DNA of 64,000 nucleotides from Candidatus Auribacterota bacterium (GTDB lineage Bacteria > Auribacterota > JAFGBW01 > JAFGJP01), in contig JAGLFH010000041.1 in NCBI GenBank assembly GCA_023144635.1, positions 97,661 through 161,660 on the forward strand, given 5' to 3'. Positions 8,876 to 17,829 of this stretch are shown piece after piece; position 1 is the first letter of the stretch, and each line of letters starts with the position of its first letter. The position numbers and the translations under genes are program-made. The notes beneath the pieces are model-generated. The model was not told where the DNA came from, did no database searches, and saw nothing but the letters and a program-made list of their open reading frames with translations.

Positions 8876-9580
8876 ATGAACAATTCTTTTAGAATATTTT
8901 TATTATTCTTTGTTGCTCTTATTACAGTTTCTGTAAGTGCAACATACTGCCTTGCTGATGATAACATCATGACAAAAGCTGAATTTGCAGAAATGATCGT
9001 TAAATCTGCAAAAATAGAGCTTCCTGAAGGCACTAAAGACCTAACTGACGCAGAATATCACGAGGTCCTTTTTAATGTTCTTGTAGACAATAAAATAGGC
9101 TATTTTGCAGGGGCAAAAGCAAGCGATCCTGTATCTTTCGAGGAATTTGCAGGTGTCCTTTACAATATGGTAGGCGGAGAAGAAAAGCTTAATACCGATG
9201 AACAGCTAGTTTATCTTGCTGATCACGGCCATATTCCTCCGGATTTTCTTGTTGTAAGAGATGTAAGAGAAGGAATAGCAGAGTATAAAAAAGAAAAAGG
9301 CTCTTATCCAACTCAGCTTGATCAAGCATTAAACGGCCTTGCCGCACAGGATAACCCATTTTTTACTGATGTTATGCAGGTTGCTGTAGATACATCTTGG
9401 ACAAAAAGAGATTTTTTCTATACAGCTCCTTCCACCGGTGCAGTTTATACATATGAACCAGAATCAGGTAAATTCTCTACAACATCAAATATAGACCTTA
9501 ATTTTGCAATTGAGACTTTCACCAACTTTGAAAAACCAAAGGGTGAGCCCGAAGACGAGAAAGAACTTCTAGACAGTTAA
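8876..9580 (+). CDS. Secreted protein of unknown function in EPS locus
   Basis: The 234-residue product has a clear signal peptide (about residues 1-27, ending CLADDN). Residues 30-105 look like a diverged S-layer-homology or similar helical repeat (MTKAEFAEMIVKSA, then PVSFEEFAGVLYNMVG). Residues 130-200 resemble the C-terminal half of a type II pseudopilin (EGIAEYKKEKGSYPTQLDQALNG, then FFYTAPSTGAVYTYEPESG), but there is no prepilin N-terminus. It stands alone between a good promoter and a terminator, so it is probably transcribed by itself. I do not recognise the family. Confidence 0.75.
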   Translation: MNNSFRIFLLFFVALITVSVSATYCLADDNIMTKAEFAEMIVKSAKIELPEGTKDLTDAEYHEVLFNVLVDNKIGYFAGAKASDPVSFEEFAGVLYNMVGGEEKLNTDEQLVYLADHGHIPPDFLVVRDVREGIAEYKKEKGSYPTQLDQALNGLAAQDNPFFTDVMQVAVDTSWTKRDFFYTAPSTGAVYTYEPESGKFSTTSNIDLNFAIETFTNFEKPKGEPEDEKELLDS

Positions 9581-9592
9581 TTTAGTATGCTC

Positions 9593-9645
9593 AACCCTGT
9601 AGCACGTATTTATATACACTGCTACAGGGTTATTTCTTTTATTTT
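9593..9645 (+). terminator. Rho-independent-type terminator
   Basis: AACCCTGTAGCA pairs perfectly with TGCTACAGGGTT across a 15-nt loop. The stem is followed by a T-rich run (ATTTCTTTTATTTTTATTT). It lies just after the stop of the secreted protein. Confidence 0.8.
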
Positions 9646-9832
9646 TATTTCCCCTTTCGGTCAATAATAAATATGCCCCAACAAAAGTCTTTATCTTAAT
9701 TATTGTTAAAACTGATTATGTTAATTATAGATATAACTAGATAAATAGTAATATATTTATGTTGACTTTAATGTATAATATGAAATAATTTAAAATTAAT
9801 TTTAATTTATAAATATATATAGGGAGACGGTT

Positions 9833-11146
9833 ATGAAAAAACATTTATTAAAAAGTACGATTTTATCTTTTGTAGCAATGTTTTTATTGTTTCAATTTGT
9901 GACGATTGGTTACAGTGATATAACAAAAAAGGATGCCTTAAAAAGAAAAGCCATTATTGATCAGGGGGATTTTCTTACCAAAGAGGATTATCTTACGAAT
10001 AAAGATCTTCCTTCTTTGGAAGGTGTTAAATTAGGTAATTTTCTATTACATGCTATTCTAACCACAGAAGTCGAACATGATTCCAATGTTTATCTGGATG
10101 GTGAAAATGATGAAGAAGTTGATACAATATTACTCATCAATCCTGCTATTGGATTAGTTCTTCCTATAAAAGATTTTACACTGGGTGTAGGATATGATCT
10201 AGAAAAATATTTTTTCAATAACTTTACAAACGAAGATCATACAGATAAATACCTTTCCGGACTGGCAGAATATAAATTAACAGATTATACTATTACCCTA
10301 AGAAACATGAACAGCAATTTTTCTCACCGTTCAGGAACTGAAGACAGAAACCGCATTAAACGTGATGATAATGAATTCCGTGCTGATATAGGAGCTCAAT
10401 TCGATCAACTTGGTTTTAAAATTGGTTATACAAATAAAAAAGAGGATTATCTTAGTGACGAACTTTTAACTGAAACTCTTACTTATAACGATAAAGATAA
10501 AACTGTAGAGAGTGGAGATATTCAGTTTAGCTATAGAATGATGCCAAAAACATCTATTTTAATAGAGTGGGGCTTTGGAAAAGGCGATTATGATAGTGTA
10601 AAAAGCCCTGACTATGAATTTGATGAATTTTTAATAGGCCTTAAGGGAGATCTTCGTCATAATTTAAGCACTCATTTTAAATTAGGTTATAAAAATCAAG
10701 ACTATGAAGAATCTGCTTTTACTGTTAATGAAGATTTTAACAGTCCTGTCATAAGAGGCGGAATAGAATATCTTTTAACAGAAGATGATATTTTGAATTT
10801 AGCTGTTGAAAAAAACGTATATGAATCAACATATCTTGATCTTAATCATTATGACACCAGTTATATCGGTTTAACTCATACCCATATTTTTAATGCAAAA
10901 ATAACTAGTAGTTTATTTGGTTCATATCAGGAAAATGATTACCCTACTTCTTCTGCTGCTGAAACTTTATTAGTTGGTGAAGCCAGACTTGATAAATTTT
11001 ACCGCTGGGGATTAAGACTTAGATATTATATTCGTGATTGGCTCTCAACACAGGGTGCTTACGAATATAAAAGAAGAGATTCAAACGTAAAAGAATATGA
11101 ATATGAAGTAAATCTTTGGACTCTTCGAGTTTCAGCAGGTTTTTAA
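9833..11146 (+). CDS. Outer-membrane beta-barrel protein of the EPS locus
   Basis: The 437-residue product has a signal peptide (about 1-28) followed by many amphipathic alternating strands. Examples are FTLGVGYDLEKYFF, TITLRNMNSNF and TSILIEWGFGKGDY. It ends in Phe, as outer-membrane barrels do (WTLRVSAGF). It looks like the BBP2/EpsL-type barrels that accompany Wza-like proteins in EPS clusters, where they may form or line the export path. GGGAGACGG precedes the ATG. The barrel prediction is by eye; substrate and partner are inferred from context. Confidence 0.78.
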   Translation: MKKHLLKSTILSFVAMFLLFQFVTIGYSDITKKDALKRKAIIDQGDFLTKEDYLTNKDLPSLEGVKLGNFLLHAILTTEVEHDSNVYLDGENDEEVDTILLINPAIGLVLPIKDFTLGVGYDLEKYFFNNFTNEDHTDKYLSGLAEYKLTDYTITLRNMNSNFSHRSGTEDRNRIKRDDNEFRADIGAQFDQLGFKIGYTNKKEDYLSDELLTETLTYNDKDKTVESGDIQFSYRMMPKTSILIEWGFGKGDYDSVKSPDYEFDEFLIGLKGDLRHNLSTHFKLGYKNQDYEESAFTVNEDFNSPVIRGGIEYLLTEDDILNLAVEKNVYESTYLDLNHYDTSYIGLTHTHIFNAKITSSLFGSYQENDYPTSSAAETLLVGEARLDKFYRWGLRLRYYIRDWLSTQGAYEYKRRDSNVKEYEYEVNLWTLRVSAGF

Positions 11147-11203
11147 ATGGATCTTCTTCTCTTAATTTGAACTATTAGTAATTTGTGTTATACTGTATCT
11201 ATT

Positions 11204-11812
11204 ATGAAAAAAAAGATCCTGTTAATAACTATCATTTTACTTTTTAATCTGCTGCCATGGACCATCGACTATGGACCATCGACTATGGATTATTTATTTG
11301 CTCAGATATCAGAGTATAAGCTGCAGTCAGGAGATTTGTTAAAGATAACTGTCCACAATCAGCCTGATCTTACCACGAGAACACGGGTGTCATCAGATGG
11401 TTTTATAACATTTCCTCTACTTGGAAAGATCTTTCTTACAGGACTCACCGCACAAGAACTTGAAATAAGATTAAAAGGTCTTCTTGAAGAAGATTATTTG
11501 GTAAACCCTCAAGTGCTTGTGTTTATTGAAGAATATCACCCCAGAGAGATCTCTGTTTTAGGCGAAGTGATGAAACCGGGAAAATACAACATGCCAAAAG
11601 AAAAGGACCTGACGCTGCTTGAAGCTATTGCTATGGCAGGAGGATTTTCTAAGGATGCAGATAGGGATAAAAGCCAGGTAATGCGTACTGAAAACGGGAA
11701 AAAAGAAACTATTCAAATAAAGGTCACTGATATCACCAAAAAAGGGCTTAAGGATAAAGACATTCTTCTTAAAGTCGGTGATATTATCTTTATACCAGAA
11801 AGCTTCTTCTAA
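11204..11812 (+). CDS. Wza-type polysaccharide export protein
   Basis: I chose the ATG that begins a normal signal peptide (MKKKILLITIILLFNLLP); a TTG 21 nt upstream is also in frame. The 202-residue product has a Poly_export domain (YKLQSGDLLKITVHNQPDLTTR, VSSDGFITFPLLGKI) and a SLBB domain (ISVLGEVMKPGKYNMPKEKDLTLLEAIAMAGGF). These proteins form the periplasmic/outer-membrane channel for EPS. It is shorter than E. coli Wza and seems to lack the C-terminal outer-membrane helix, so it may need the barrel protein just upstream. The end of the signal region is coded by a 14-bp tandem repeat (see findings). Confidence 0.88.
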   Translation: MKKKILLITIILLFNLLPWTIDYGPSTMDYLFAQISEYKLQSGDLLKITVHNQPDLTTRTRVSSDGFITFPLLGKIFLTGLTAQELEIRLKGLLEEDYLVNPQVLVFIEEYHPREISVLGEVMKPGKYNMPKEKDLTLLEAIAMAGGFSKDADRDKSQVMRTENGKKETIQIKVTDITKKGLKDKDILLKVGDIIFIPESFF

Positions 11813-11897
11813 TAATCGAAGGACGTTAGACAATCATTCAAGAGTTCACTAGCACGACAAACGCGATATTATAACTAATAAACTGAGGTTTACAAAT

Positions 11898-13535
11898 ATG
11901 GATATATCGAACATACAGGAAGAATTGCATTTAAAAGATTATTTGCAGGTTTTTGGTCGCAGGCGCGGCATAGCCATTCTGTTTTATTTTATTGTTATTC
12001 TTCTAGTAACTATAGGAACAATCTTCACAACACCTGCATATGAAGCAACTGTAACTTTACTAATCGATGTGGAAAGCCCTAATGTTTTGACAACTTCAGG
12101 CTCTGTTGCGCTTCAGTCTCAAAATTATTATGCTTATAAAGAATATTTTCAGACACAACAAAAAATTATTGTTTCCCAATCTATGCTTCAGGAAGCATAT
12201 GACAAATTCAATATTGGTAATTCAGATGAATATATTGGTTCAATAGAGCCCTTGAAAAAATTTTCAAAAACTGTCCAAGTAGAGCCTGTTCGAAACACTC
12301 GCCTTCTTAAACTGCATGTGATCAACACCGACCGTAAACTTGCCGCAAAAATAGCTAACTACATAGCCGAAATATATGTAAAACAAAATCTTTATCTTAT
12401 TACAAGAAGCGAATTAACCAATCTCTTAAAAAATGAATATTTAAAACTTGAAGCAAAATTATCCGAATATTCAAAAACATATAAGCATAAACACCCTAAC
12501 ATGATACGCCTTAAAAAAGAAATGGTCGAAATGACGCATAAAATCAACAGCTTAAAAAAATCATCCATCCGCTACGGTAAAAATACAGAAAACCTAGAAA
12601 GCGACTATCGTTATGCTCTCGAAGGATTTAAGGCAAATAATGTCCGAGTTCTTGATCCTGCTGCTGTTCCTATAAAACCGATAAAGCCCAAAAAAAGGAT
12701 CAATCTAATGCTTGGTTTTATAATTGGAATTTTTGGAGGAATAGGGCTTGCCTTTTTCTTTGAATACCTCGATGACACATTGCAAGGTATAATCGATCTG
12801 AAAAAATTAGTCAATTGGCCTCTTTTAGGCAGTGTACCAAAAATTTTATCCGGTGGAAAGCGAAGTCGGTATCTTATATCAAATAATAAGCCCACAGATC
12901 CTGCCTCTGAATCTTACCGCTCTATAAGAACATCTATTACTTTTTCAGTTCCTAAAAACCACATCATTAAGAGTCTTGTTATCACTAGTCCCGGACCTGA
13001 TGAGGGAAAAACCACAACCTTATGTAATTTAGGTATCGTGTTTGCGCAAAGTAAAAAGAGAGTGCTTCTTGTAGATGGTGACATGCGAAAACCGCGTTTA
13101 TCTAGTATATTTAAAGATAAAAAAAAGATTGGCTTAAGTAATTTTTTAAATGATCAGGTGGCTTTTGATGATATCGTTGATAAAACAGAAATAGAAAATC
13201 TTTTTATTGTTACAAGCGGGGTTATCCCTATCAACACATCTGAATTACTTTCCAATGAAAAAATGAATGAATTTATGAAAAGGGCTAATGAAAATTTCGA
13301 TCTTATTCTTTTTGACAGCCCCCCTGTTCCCATAGTTACCGATGCTACTATTCTTGCTAATTTAGCAGATGTTGTTATTGTTGTTGTGCAAAAAGGTATA
13401 ACATCAAGAAGAATTTTGCGACATGTTTCTCAGCTTTTAAAGGGAAGACAAATCAAGGTTTTGGGTACTATTTTAAATAAAAGCCCTTTGGCAGCTGGAA
13501 ATAGTTATTATTCACAATATTACAAACAGAAATAA
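11898..13535 (+). CDS. Wzz-BY-kinase: chain-length regulator and tyrosine autokinase
   Basis: The 545-residue protein joins a Wzz domain to a cytoplasmic BY-kinase. TM1 is at about 25-43 and TM2 at about 268-290, with the YVKQNL and coiled-coil region between. The kinase has Walker A (SPGPDEGKTTT), Walker A' (VLLVDGDMRKP) and Walker B (DLILFDSPPVP). The tail NSYYSQYYKQK holds the tyrosine cluster (Y537, Y538, Y541, Y542) that is autophosphorylated in this family. It controls EPS polymer length and export with the Wza-like protein upstream. The periplasmic coiled coil is short for the family. Confidence 0.93.
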   Translation: MDISNIQEELHLKDYLQVFGRRRGIAILFYFIVILLVTIGTIFTTPAYEATVTLLIDVESPNVLTTSGSVALQSQNYYAYKEYFQTQQKIIVSQSMLQEAYDKFNIGNSDEYIGSIEPLKKFSKTVQVEPVRNTRLLKLHVINTDRKLAAKIANYIAEIYVKQNLYLITRSELTNLLKNEYLKLEAKLSEYSKTYKHKHPNMIRLKKEMVEMTHKINSLKKSSIRYGKNTENLESDYRYALEGFKANNVRVLDPAAVPIKPIKPKKRINLMLGFIIGIFGGIGLAFFFEYLDDTLQGIIDLKKLVNWPLLGSVPKILSGGKRSRYLISNNKPTDPASESYRSIRTSITFSVPKNHIIKSLVITSPGPDEGKTTTLCNLGIVFAQSKKRVLLVDGDMRKPRLSSIFKDKKKIGLSNFLNDQVAFDDIVDKTEIENLFIVTSGVIPINTSELLSNEKMNEFMKRANENFDLILFDSPPVPIVTDATILANLADVVIVVVQKGITSRRILRHVSQLLKGRQIKVLGTILNKSPLAAGNSYYSQYYKQK

Positions 13536-13571
13536 AACTTCATTATTCACATCAATAATTTTTAATCTCTT

Positions 13572-14012
13572 TCCATTAACCGTGGACATTTACTTGATAA
13601 ATATGAAATAGTTTTAACTTCTATTTAAAAAGTACATGAATTACCCGAAAAATATGATGTTGTCGTTTCTTCTCTTGCATCGCATCACTTTTTGACCAAC
13701 AATGATAAAATAAATTTTTACAGAAAAATATTTATTTGCTTATCTGAGAAAGGTATTTTTTATAACGCTAATGTTGTTTTGAGATCAAGTAATTTTTTTC
13801 AAAGTATATACATGAAAAAATAAAATGACTTTATGCAGTTAAACATACCTGAAGAAGAGATCCAATCCAAATGGAATCCAAAAGAGGAAGACAGACCTGC
13901 AAAGTTAATAGATCAGCTTAACTGGCTTTCAAATATAGGATTTAGCGATGTAGATGTAATTTTGAAGTATTACAACTTTGCTGTCTTCGGAGGAAGAAGA
14001 AACAGCGTTTAG
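13572..14012 (+). pseudogene. Remnant of a SAM-dependent methyltransferase
   Basis: One frame reads as the C-terminal half of a class I methyltransferase: LPEKYDVVVSSLASHHFL, then KIFICLSEKGIFYNANVV, and finally [13 protein letters not shown] and [14 protein letters not shown]. It is broken by in-frame TAA codons at about 13626 and 13818. The N-terminal half with the SAM-binding GxGxG motif is missing. It fills the 518-bp gap between the BY-kinase and a glycosyltransferase. The gene was probably a sugar or small-molecule methylase of this locus that decayed. Confidence 0.72.
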
Positions 14013-14053
14013 TTATATGTTAGTATTAAAGTCCACATAAAATAATATTTATA

Positions 14054-15136
14054 ATGTCACTAAAAAATAATTTGGTTTTGAGTTACAAAATTTTATTCAA
14101 AAAAGACGGGCATGTTGGCCTGGCACAGCTTATAAAACTTAGATTTAAAAGTTTGTTCTCGAAAAAGATAAAAATCGGTTTTGGAACTGTTTATTTGCGC
14201 AGCACAACGGCTACAAGAAGATTTCATATAGATCCCATTATAGATTATATCAATAAATACAGTGAAAAATATACCTGTGATATGTTTCTTAAGAAAGATT
14301 GCTTATCAAGATTTAATATTCTTATTATCGTAAAGGATTTTGCACATATAGACTATCAAAAGATCATAGATCTTAAGAAAAAGAATAAGCTTCTTATCTA
14401 TCGCATTACTGACAGCAAATCAGAAATGTATCAGGATGGCAACAACGAGCTCAAGCAACAAATTGCGTTAATGGACGGAGTAATTGTTCCCAATCCTCTT
14501 ACCCAAAAGGACATTGAAAGTGTTAACACCAACATTAGATTGATCGAAGCACCAATGATCACTTATAAATACAAAAAGAATTATGAAAGCGACGGCGTTG
14601 TAAAAATATTATGGGAGGGCTATAAAGAGAACTTGGAATCCATGAAAAGGGTTCATTCCATATTAGAAAAACTTAATAAAAATCTTAGTTGTAAATTTAA
14701 TTTAATCTATCACAGCGATATTTCATCTAAAGATGAAGGCCTAATAAAATATATAAAATGGGAACTTTCAAATTGGGAGAATATGCTTATAAGTTCAGAT
14801 ATAGCCGTTGTTATTAAGCCCATTGAAGATAAATATCAGCAAAGAAAACCTTCAACTAAGATCAATACCTATAGATTAGCTGGTCTTCCTGTTGTATGTA
14901 CTCCTTCTGAAGCAGATAAAATGGTTATCGAACATGGAAAAACAGGTTTTTTTGCTTATACAGATGATGATTGGTATGAGTATTTAAAAAAATTAATAGA
15001 AAATGCTGCTTTAAGAAAGGAAATAGGTCGTGCTGGCAGACAGTATGTTATAGAAAATTTCAGTATTGATAGAATATCCCGGAAATACATGGATTTTTTC
15101 GATAAACTTGTGAGAGATAACAACTTCATTAAATAA
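14054..15136 (+). CDS. Glycosyltransferase, GT4-like (GT-B fold)
   Basis: The 360-residue protein has the plan of a GT-B glycosyltransferase. Its C-terminal half carries KPSTKINTYRLAGLPVVCTPSEADKMVIEHGKTGFFAYTDDDWYEYL, matching the nucleotide-sugar binding region of family 4 enzymes, though without the usual E-x7-E spacing. It ends 15 bp before the SAF-domain oxidoreductase, so the two are probably cotranscribed. No Shine-Dalgarno sequence is evident at the start. Sugar specificity is unknown. Confidence 0.78.
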   Translation: MSLKNNLVLSYKILFKKDGHVGLAQLIKLRFKSLFSKKIKIGFGTVYLRSTTATRRFHIDPIIDYINKYSEKYTCDMFLKKDCLSRFNILIIVKDFAHIDYQKIIDLKKKNKLLIYRITDSKSEMYQDGNNELKQQIALMDGVIVPNPLTQKDIESVNTNIRLIEAPMITYKYKKNYESDGVVKILWEGYKENLESMKRVHSILEKLNKNLSCKFNLIYHSDISSKDEGLIKYIKWELSNWENMLISSDIAVVIKPIEDKYQQRKPSTKINTYRLAGLPVVCTPSEADKMVIEHGKTGFFAYTDDDWYEYLKKLIENAALRKEIGRAGRQYVIENFSIDRISRKYMDFFDKLVRDNNFIK

Positions 15137-15151
15137 GAAAAGGAGCGAAAC

Positions 15152-16438
15152 ATGTACGGACTTATTGCCCGAAAGCTGAAAGAAAACACAAAACCTATCA
15201 ATATTGCAATCGTAGGCTCCGGATGGTTTGGAGGAGGTTTAGCAAGAGAGTTATATAGAACGGAAGGTGTTAATCCATCTGTTCTAATTGATAAAGAGCC
15301 GGATAAATGCATTACTGCTTTCCTTGAATCAGGAATAAATAAGCAAGATATTGTTTTTGCAAAGAACTCCCAGGAACTGGCTTCTGCGCAGGAGGCAAAA
15401 AAATATATTGTGTTATCCAGCGTCGATTATATTGAGGAATTAAAAAACATAGATATTGTTTATGATGCAACAGGCGATATCCCTGACGGAGCAAAGGTTG
15501 CTCTTTCTTCGATAGAAAAAGGTTTTCATCTTGTTAATGCAAACTTTGAAATGGATGCGACCATCGGGCTCCTTGTCGCCAATAAGGCTGCGGAAAAGGG
15601 TGTACTTTATTCCAATTGCGACGGAGACCAGCCTTCTTGTCTCTCCCGTATGATCGATGAAGTTCAGGCCTACGGAATGGAACCTAAAGTCGTGGGAAAC
15701 TGTAAGGCTTTCCTGGACATACATCAGGACCCAGATGGCGTCAAACCCTTTGTTCCCAGCCATCAAAATGCTCATATGGTCTGCGGCATGGCAGACGGAA
15801 CAAAACAATCTATTGAAATGGTCGTACTTGGAAACGCTTACGGCTACTATCCTTTAAAACGAGGCATGTACGGCCCGACAACGACAAAGCAAAACCTGAT
15901 CAAGAGCTTTGATGAACTCGTTGATTTAAAATCGCTGAAAGGTACTTACTGCGACTTTGTTTTCGGCATAAACGGAGTAGATCAGGGAGCAGGTGTTTTC
16001 GTAATAGCTCACAGGGGTGATAAACATACTATTGATGATATGAAATTTCTAAAAAAAGGCGATGGGCCGTTTTACTTATTTTTCCGTGACCATCACCTCT
16101 GTTATTTCGAAGCCTTGACCAGCATTGCTGAGGTGATGCTTTTTGGATTGTCCACTTTTTATCCAAAAGGTCGTTATAGTGATTTGATCACTATGGCTAA
16201 AAGAGACCTCAAAGCAGGACAGATGCTGGACGGGATCGGAGGATATGACTGCTACGGCTTTGTAGAAAGGGCAGATGTAGCTGATAAAGAAAAAATTCTT
16301 CCTATGGGTTTAAGCCCGTATGCCAGAGTAACAAAAGATATTCCAAAAGACAGCCCCGTCACATATGACATGGTGGAATTGGAAGATAACATGATCGTTA
16401 ACTTAAGAAAAGAGCAAGACGCGATCCCGTTACCTTAA
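15152..16438 (+). CDS. NAD(P)-dependent oxidoreductase with SAF domain
   Basis: The 428-residue protein starts with a Rossmann fold (INIAIVGSGWFGGGLARELYR, then the conserved DIVYDATGD), as in homoserine dehydrogenase. It ends with a SAF-like region (ILPMGLSPYARVTKDIPKDSPVTYDMVELEDNMIVNLRKEQDA). AAGGAG precedes the ATG. Proteins of this plan are common in EPS and sugar loci and are thought to reduce or oxidise sugar-derived substrates, but I know of no assigned activity for this branch. Codon use is less AT-biased than that of its neighbours, which may mean strong constraint or transfer. Confidence 0.8.
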   Translation: MYGLIARKLKENTKPINIAIVGSGWFGGGLARELYRTEGVNPSVLIDKEPDKCITAFLESGINKQDIVFAKNSQELASAQEAKKYIVLSSVDYIEELKNIDIVYDATGDIPDGAKVALSSIEKGFHLVNANFEMDATIGLLVANKAAEKGVLYSNCDGDQPSCLSRMIDEVQAYGMEPKVVGNCKAFLDIHQDPDGVKPFVPSHQNAHMVCGMADGTKQSIEMVVLGNAYGYYPLKRGMYGPTTTKQNLIKSFDELVDLKSLKGTYCDFVFGINGVDQGAGVFVIAHRGDKHTIDDMKFLKKGDGPFYLFFRDHHLCYFEALTSIAEVMLFGLSTFYPKGRYSDLITMAKRDLKAGQMLDGIGGYDCYGFVERADVADKEKILPMGLSPYARVTKDIPKDSPVTYDMVELEDNMIVNLRKEQDAIPLP

Positions 16439-16602
16439 AGCTAAAAATGTTGTAAACGTCTTTTTCTGTTGTGTCTATTTTTGTTATTATTATATTCATA
16501 CCTTTTTCTAGTAGCATATTTTTTCTTTTATAAATATTTGTTAAAAAACAATAAAAGCAGCATGCAAAAAGTTTAGCAGCAGAAAAAACAGGATATTAAG
16601 AT

Positions 16603-17829
16603 ATGATAAAGTTCATCAAACACTATTCAAAAAATAAAGTCAGCCTGATATTTATTATCATCGGCTCCATTGCCTGTATACAGGTTCTCAGCAGCATCAT
16701 TCTCGGAAGAATGCTGACAAAAGAGGATTTCGGGATGTACAGCTTTGTCTTCCGAACAATCGTCCCCCTTATAACGATGTTAGCGCTTCTAGGGCAAGAT
16801 ATTGCAATTGTACGGTACTTTTCGAAAAATGATTTTACTCACTATAATTGGAAAGTGTATTTTAAGAGGATATCATCAGCTTTTCTTATCATAATCAGTC
16901 TGGCTATTTTTCTTATCAGTTTGTTTTATAAACTGCATTACTCTTACTATATTTTCATGTTCCTGGCTATTTTTTCCAATACCATTCTTAATTTGATTGG
17001 TAGCCTGCTTCGTTCCAAACAAAATTTTACGGCATCTATTTTTCTTACACGAGGAACTATTATCCTTTTTGTATGTTTTGTAGTATTGCTTTTTCTTTTC
17101 AACTTTAAAAGTATTCAGTCTTTTTCCGTTTTAAGGACATTATCTTATATTGCAACCTGCATCATTGTTTGCCTTTTTTTCTTTAGAAGATATCCTAATG
17201 GATCAAAACCTATCAGCAGGAGCATCTATTCTGACGGCATACTACTCTGGGGAATAGGTCTTACACTTTTGGTCATTGGCCGCATTGATGCTTTTTTTAT
17301 AGTAAAATATCTTGATTTTAAAGCCGTGGCAGGTTATTCCATACTGTCGGCATTTATTCAAATATATGATTTTGCCACTCAAGCCATTTATAACGTGTAT
17401 TCACAAAAATTCTCTTCCCATTATAAACCGGACTTGAAGAGATTTCTTTCCAAGATCATATTGATCGCTCTTCTTATAAGTGTATTTTACTTCATCTTTG
17501 GAAAACCTATTCTGCATTTCATTTTCAAAGGAAAATATGATGAGTTTATTTTTCTGCTTCTTCCATTTTGCATGATTGGCTGTTTGAGGCTAATATATAT
17601 GTACCCGTCCTGTTATTTTATCGGTAAATCCGATACTCATACGCTAAAATCATTTTTAAAGTATAATCTTATCGGTGTTTTTTTTAATATTCTTTTTATT
17701 CATCTGGGATTAAAATATTTCGGGTTGATGGGAGCAGCTTTGAGTGGCGTATTTGTATGGATATACCGAAATATCGTCGGTTACTACCTTGTCTTTGGAG
17801 ACGCAAAAAAGAGGTCTATGGCATTATGA
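16603..17829 (+). CDS. wzx: Wzx-type oligosaccharide flippase
   Basis: The 408-residue protein has about 12 membrane helices and opens like a polysaccharide transporter (SLIFIIIGSIACIQVLSSIILGRMLTKEDFGMYSFVFR). It flips lipid-linked repeat units across the inner membrane. The stop codon overlaps the start of the pyruvyltransferase by 4 nt (ATGA), so the two are translationally coupled. A 164-bp AT-rich gap without visible genes precedes it. Confidence 0.9.
   Translation: MIKFIKHYSKNKVSLIFIIIGSIACIQVLSSIILGRMLTKEDFGMYSFVFRTIVPLITMLALLGQDIAIVRYFSKNDFTHYNWKVYFKRISSAFLIIISLAIFLISLFYKLHYSYYIFMFLAIFSNTILNLIGSLLRSKQNFTASIFLTRGTIILFVCFVVLLFLFNFKSIQSFSVLRTLSYIATCIIVCLFFFRRYPNGSKPISRSIYSDGILLWGIGLTLLVIGRIDAFFIVKYLDFKAVAGYSILSAFIQIYDFATQAIYNVYSQKFSSHYKPDLKRFLSKIILIALLISVFYFIFGKPILHFIFKGKYDEFIFLLLPFCMIGCLRLIYMYPSCYFIGKSDTHTLKSFLKYNLIGVFFNILFIHLGLKYFGLMGAALSGVFVWIYRNIVGYYLVFGDAKKRSMAL

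Noticed and set aside
9751..9780. TTGACT with TATAAT before the outer-membrane barrel gene
   Set aside because: The two boxes are only 6 bp apart, too close for one sigma-70 promoter. The TATAAT alone may still be a -10 box, but no -35 fits.
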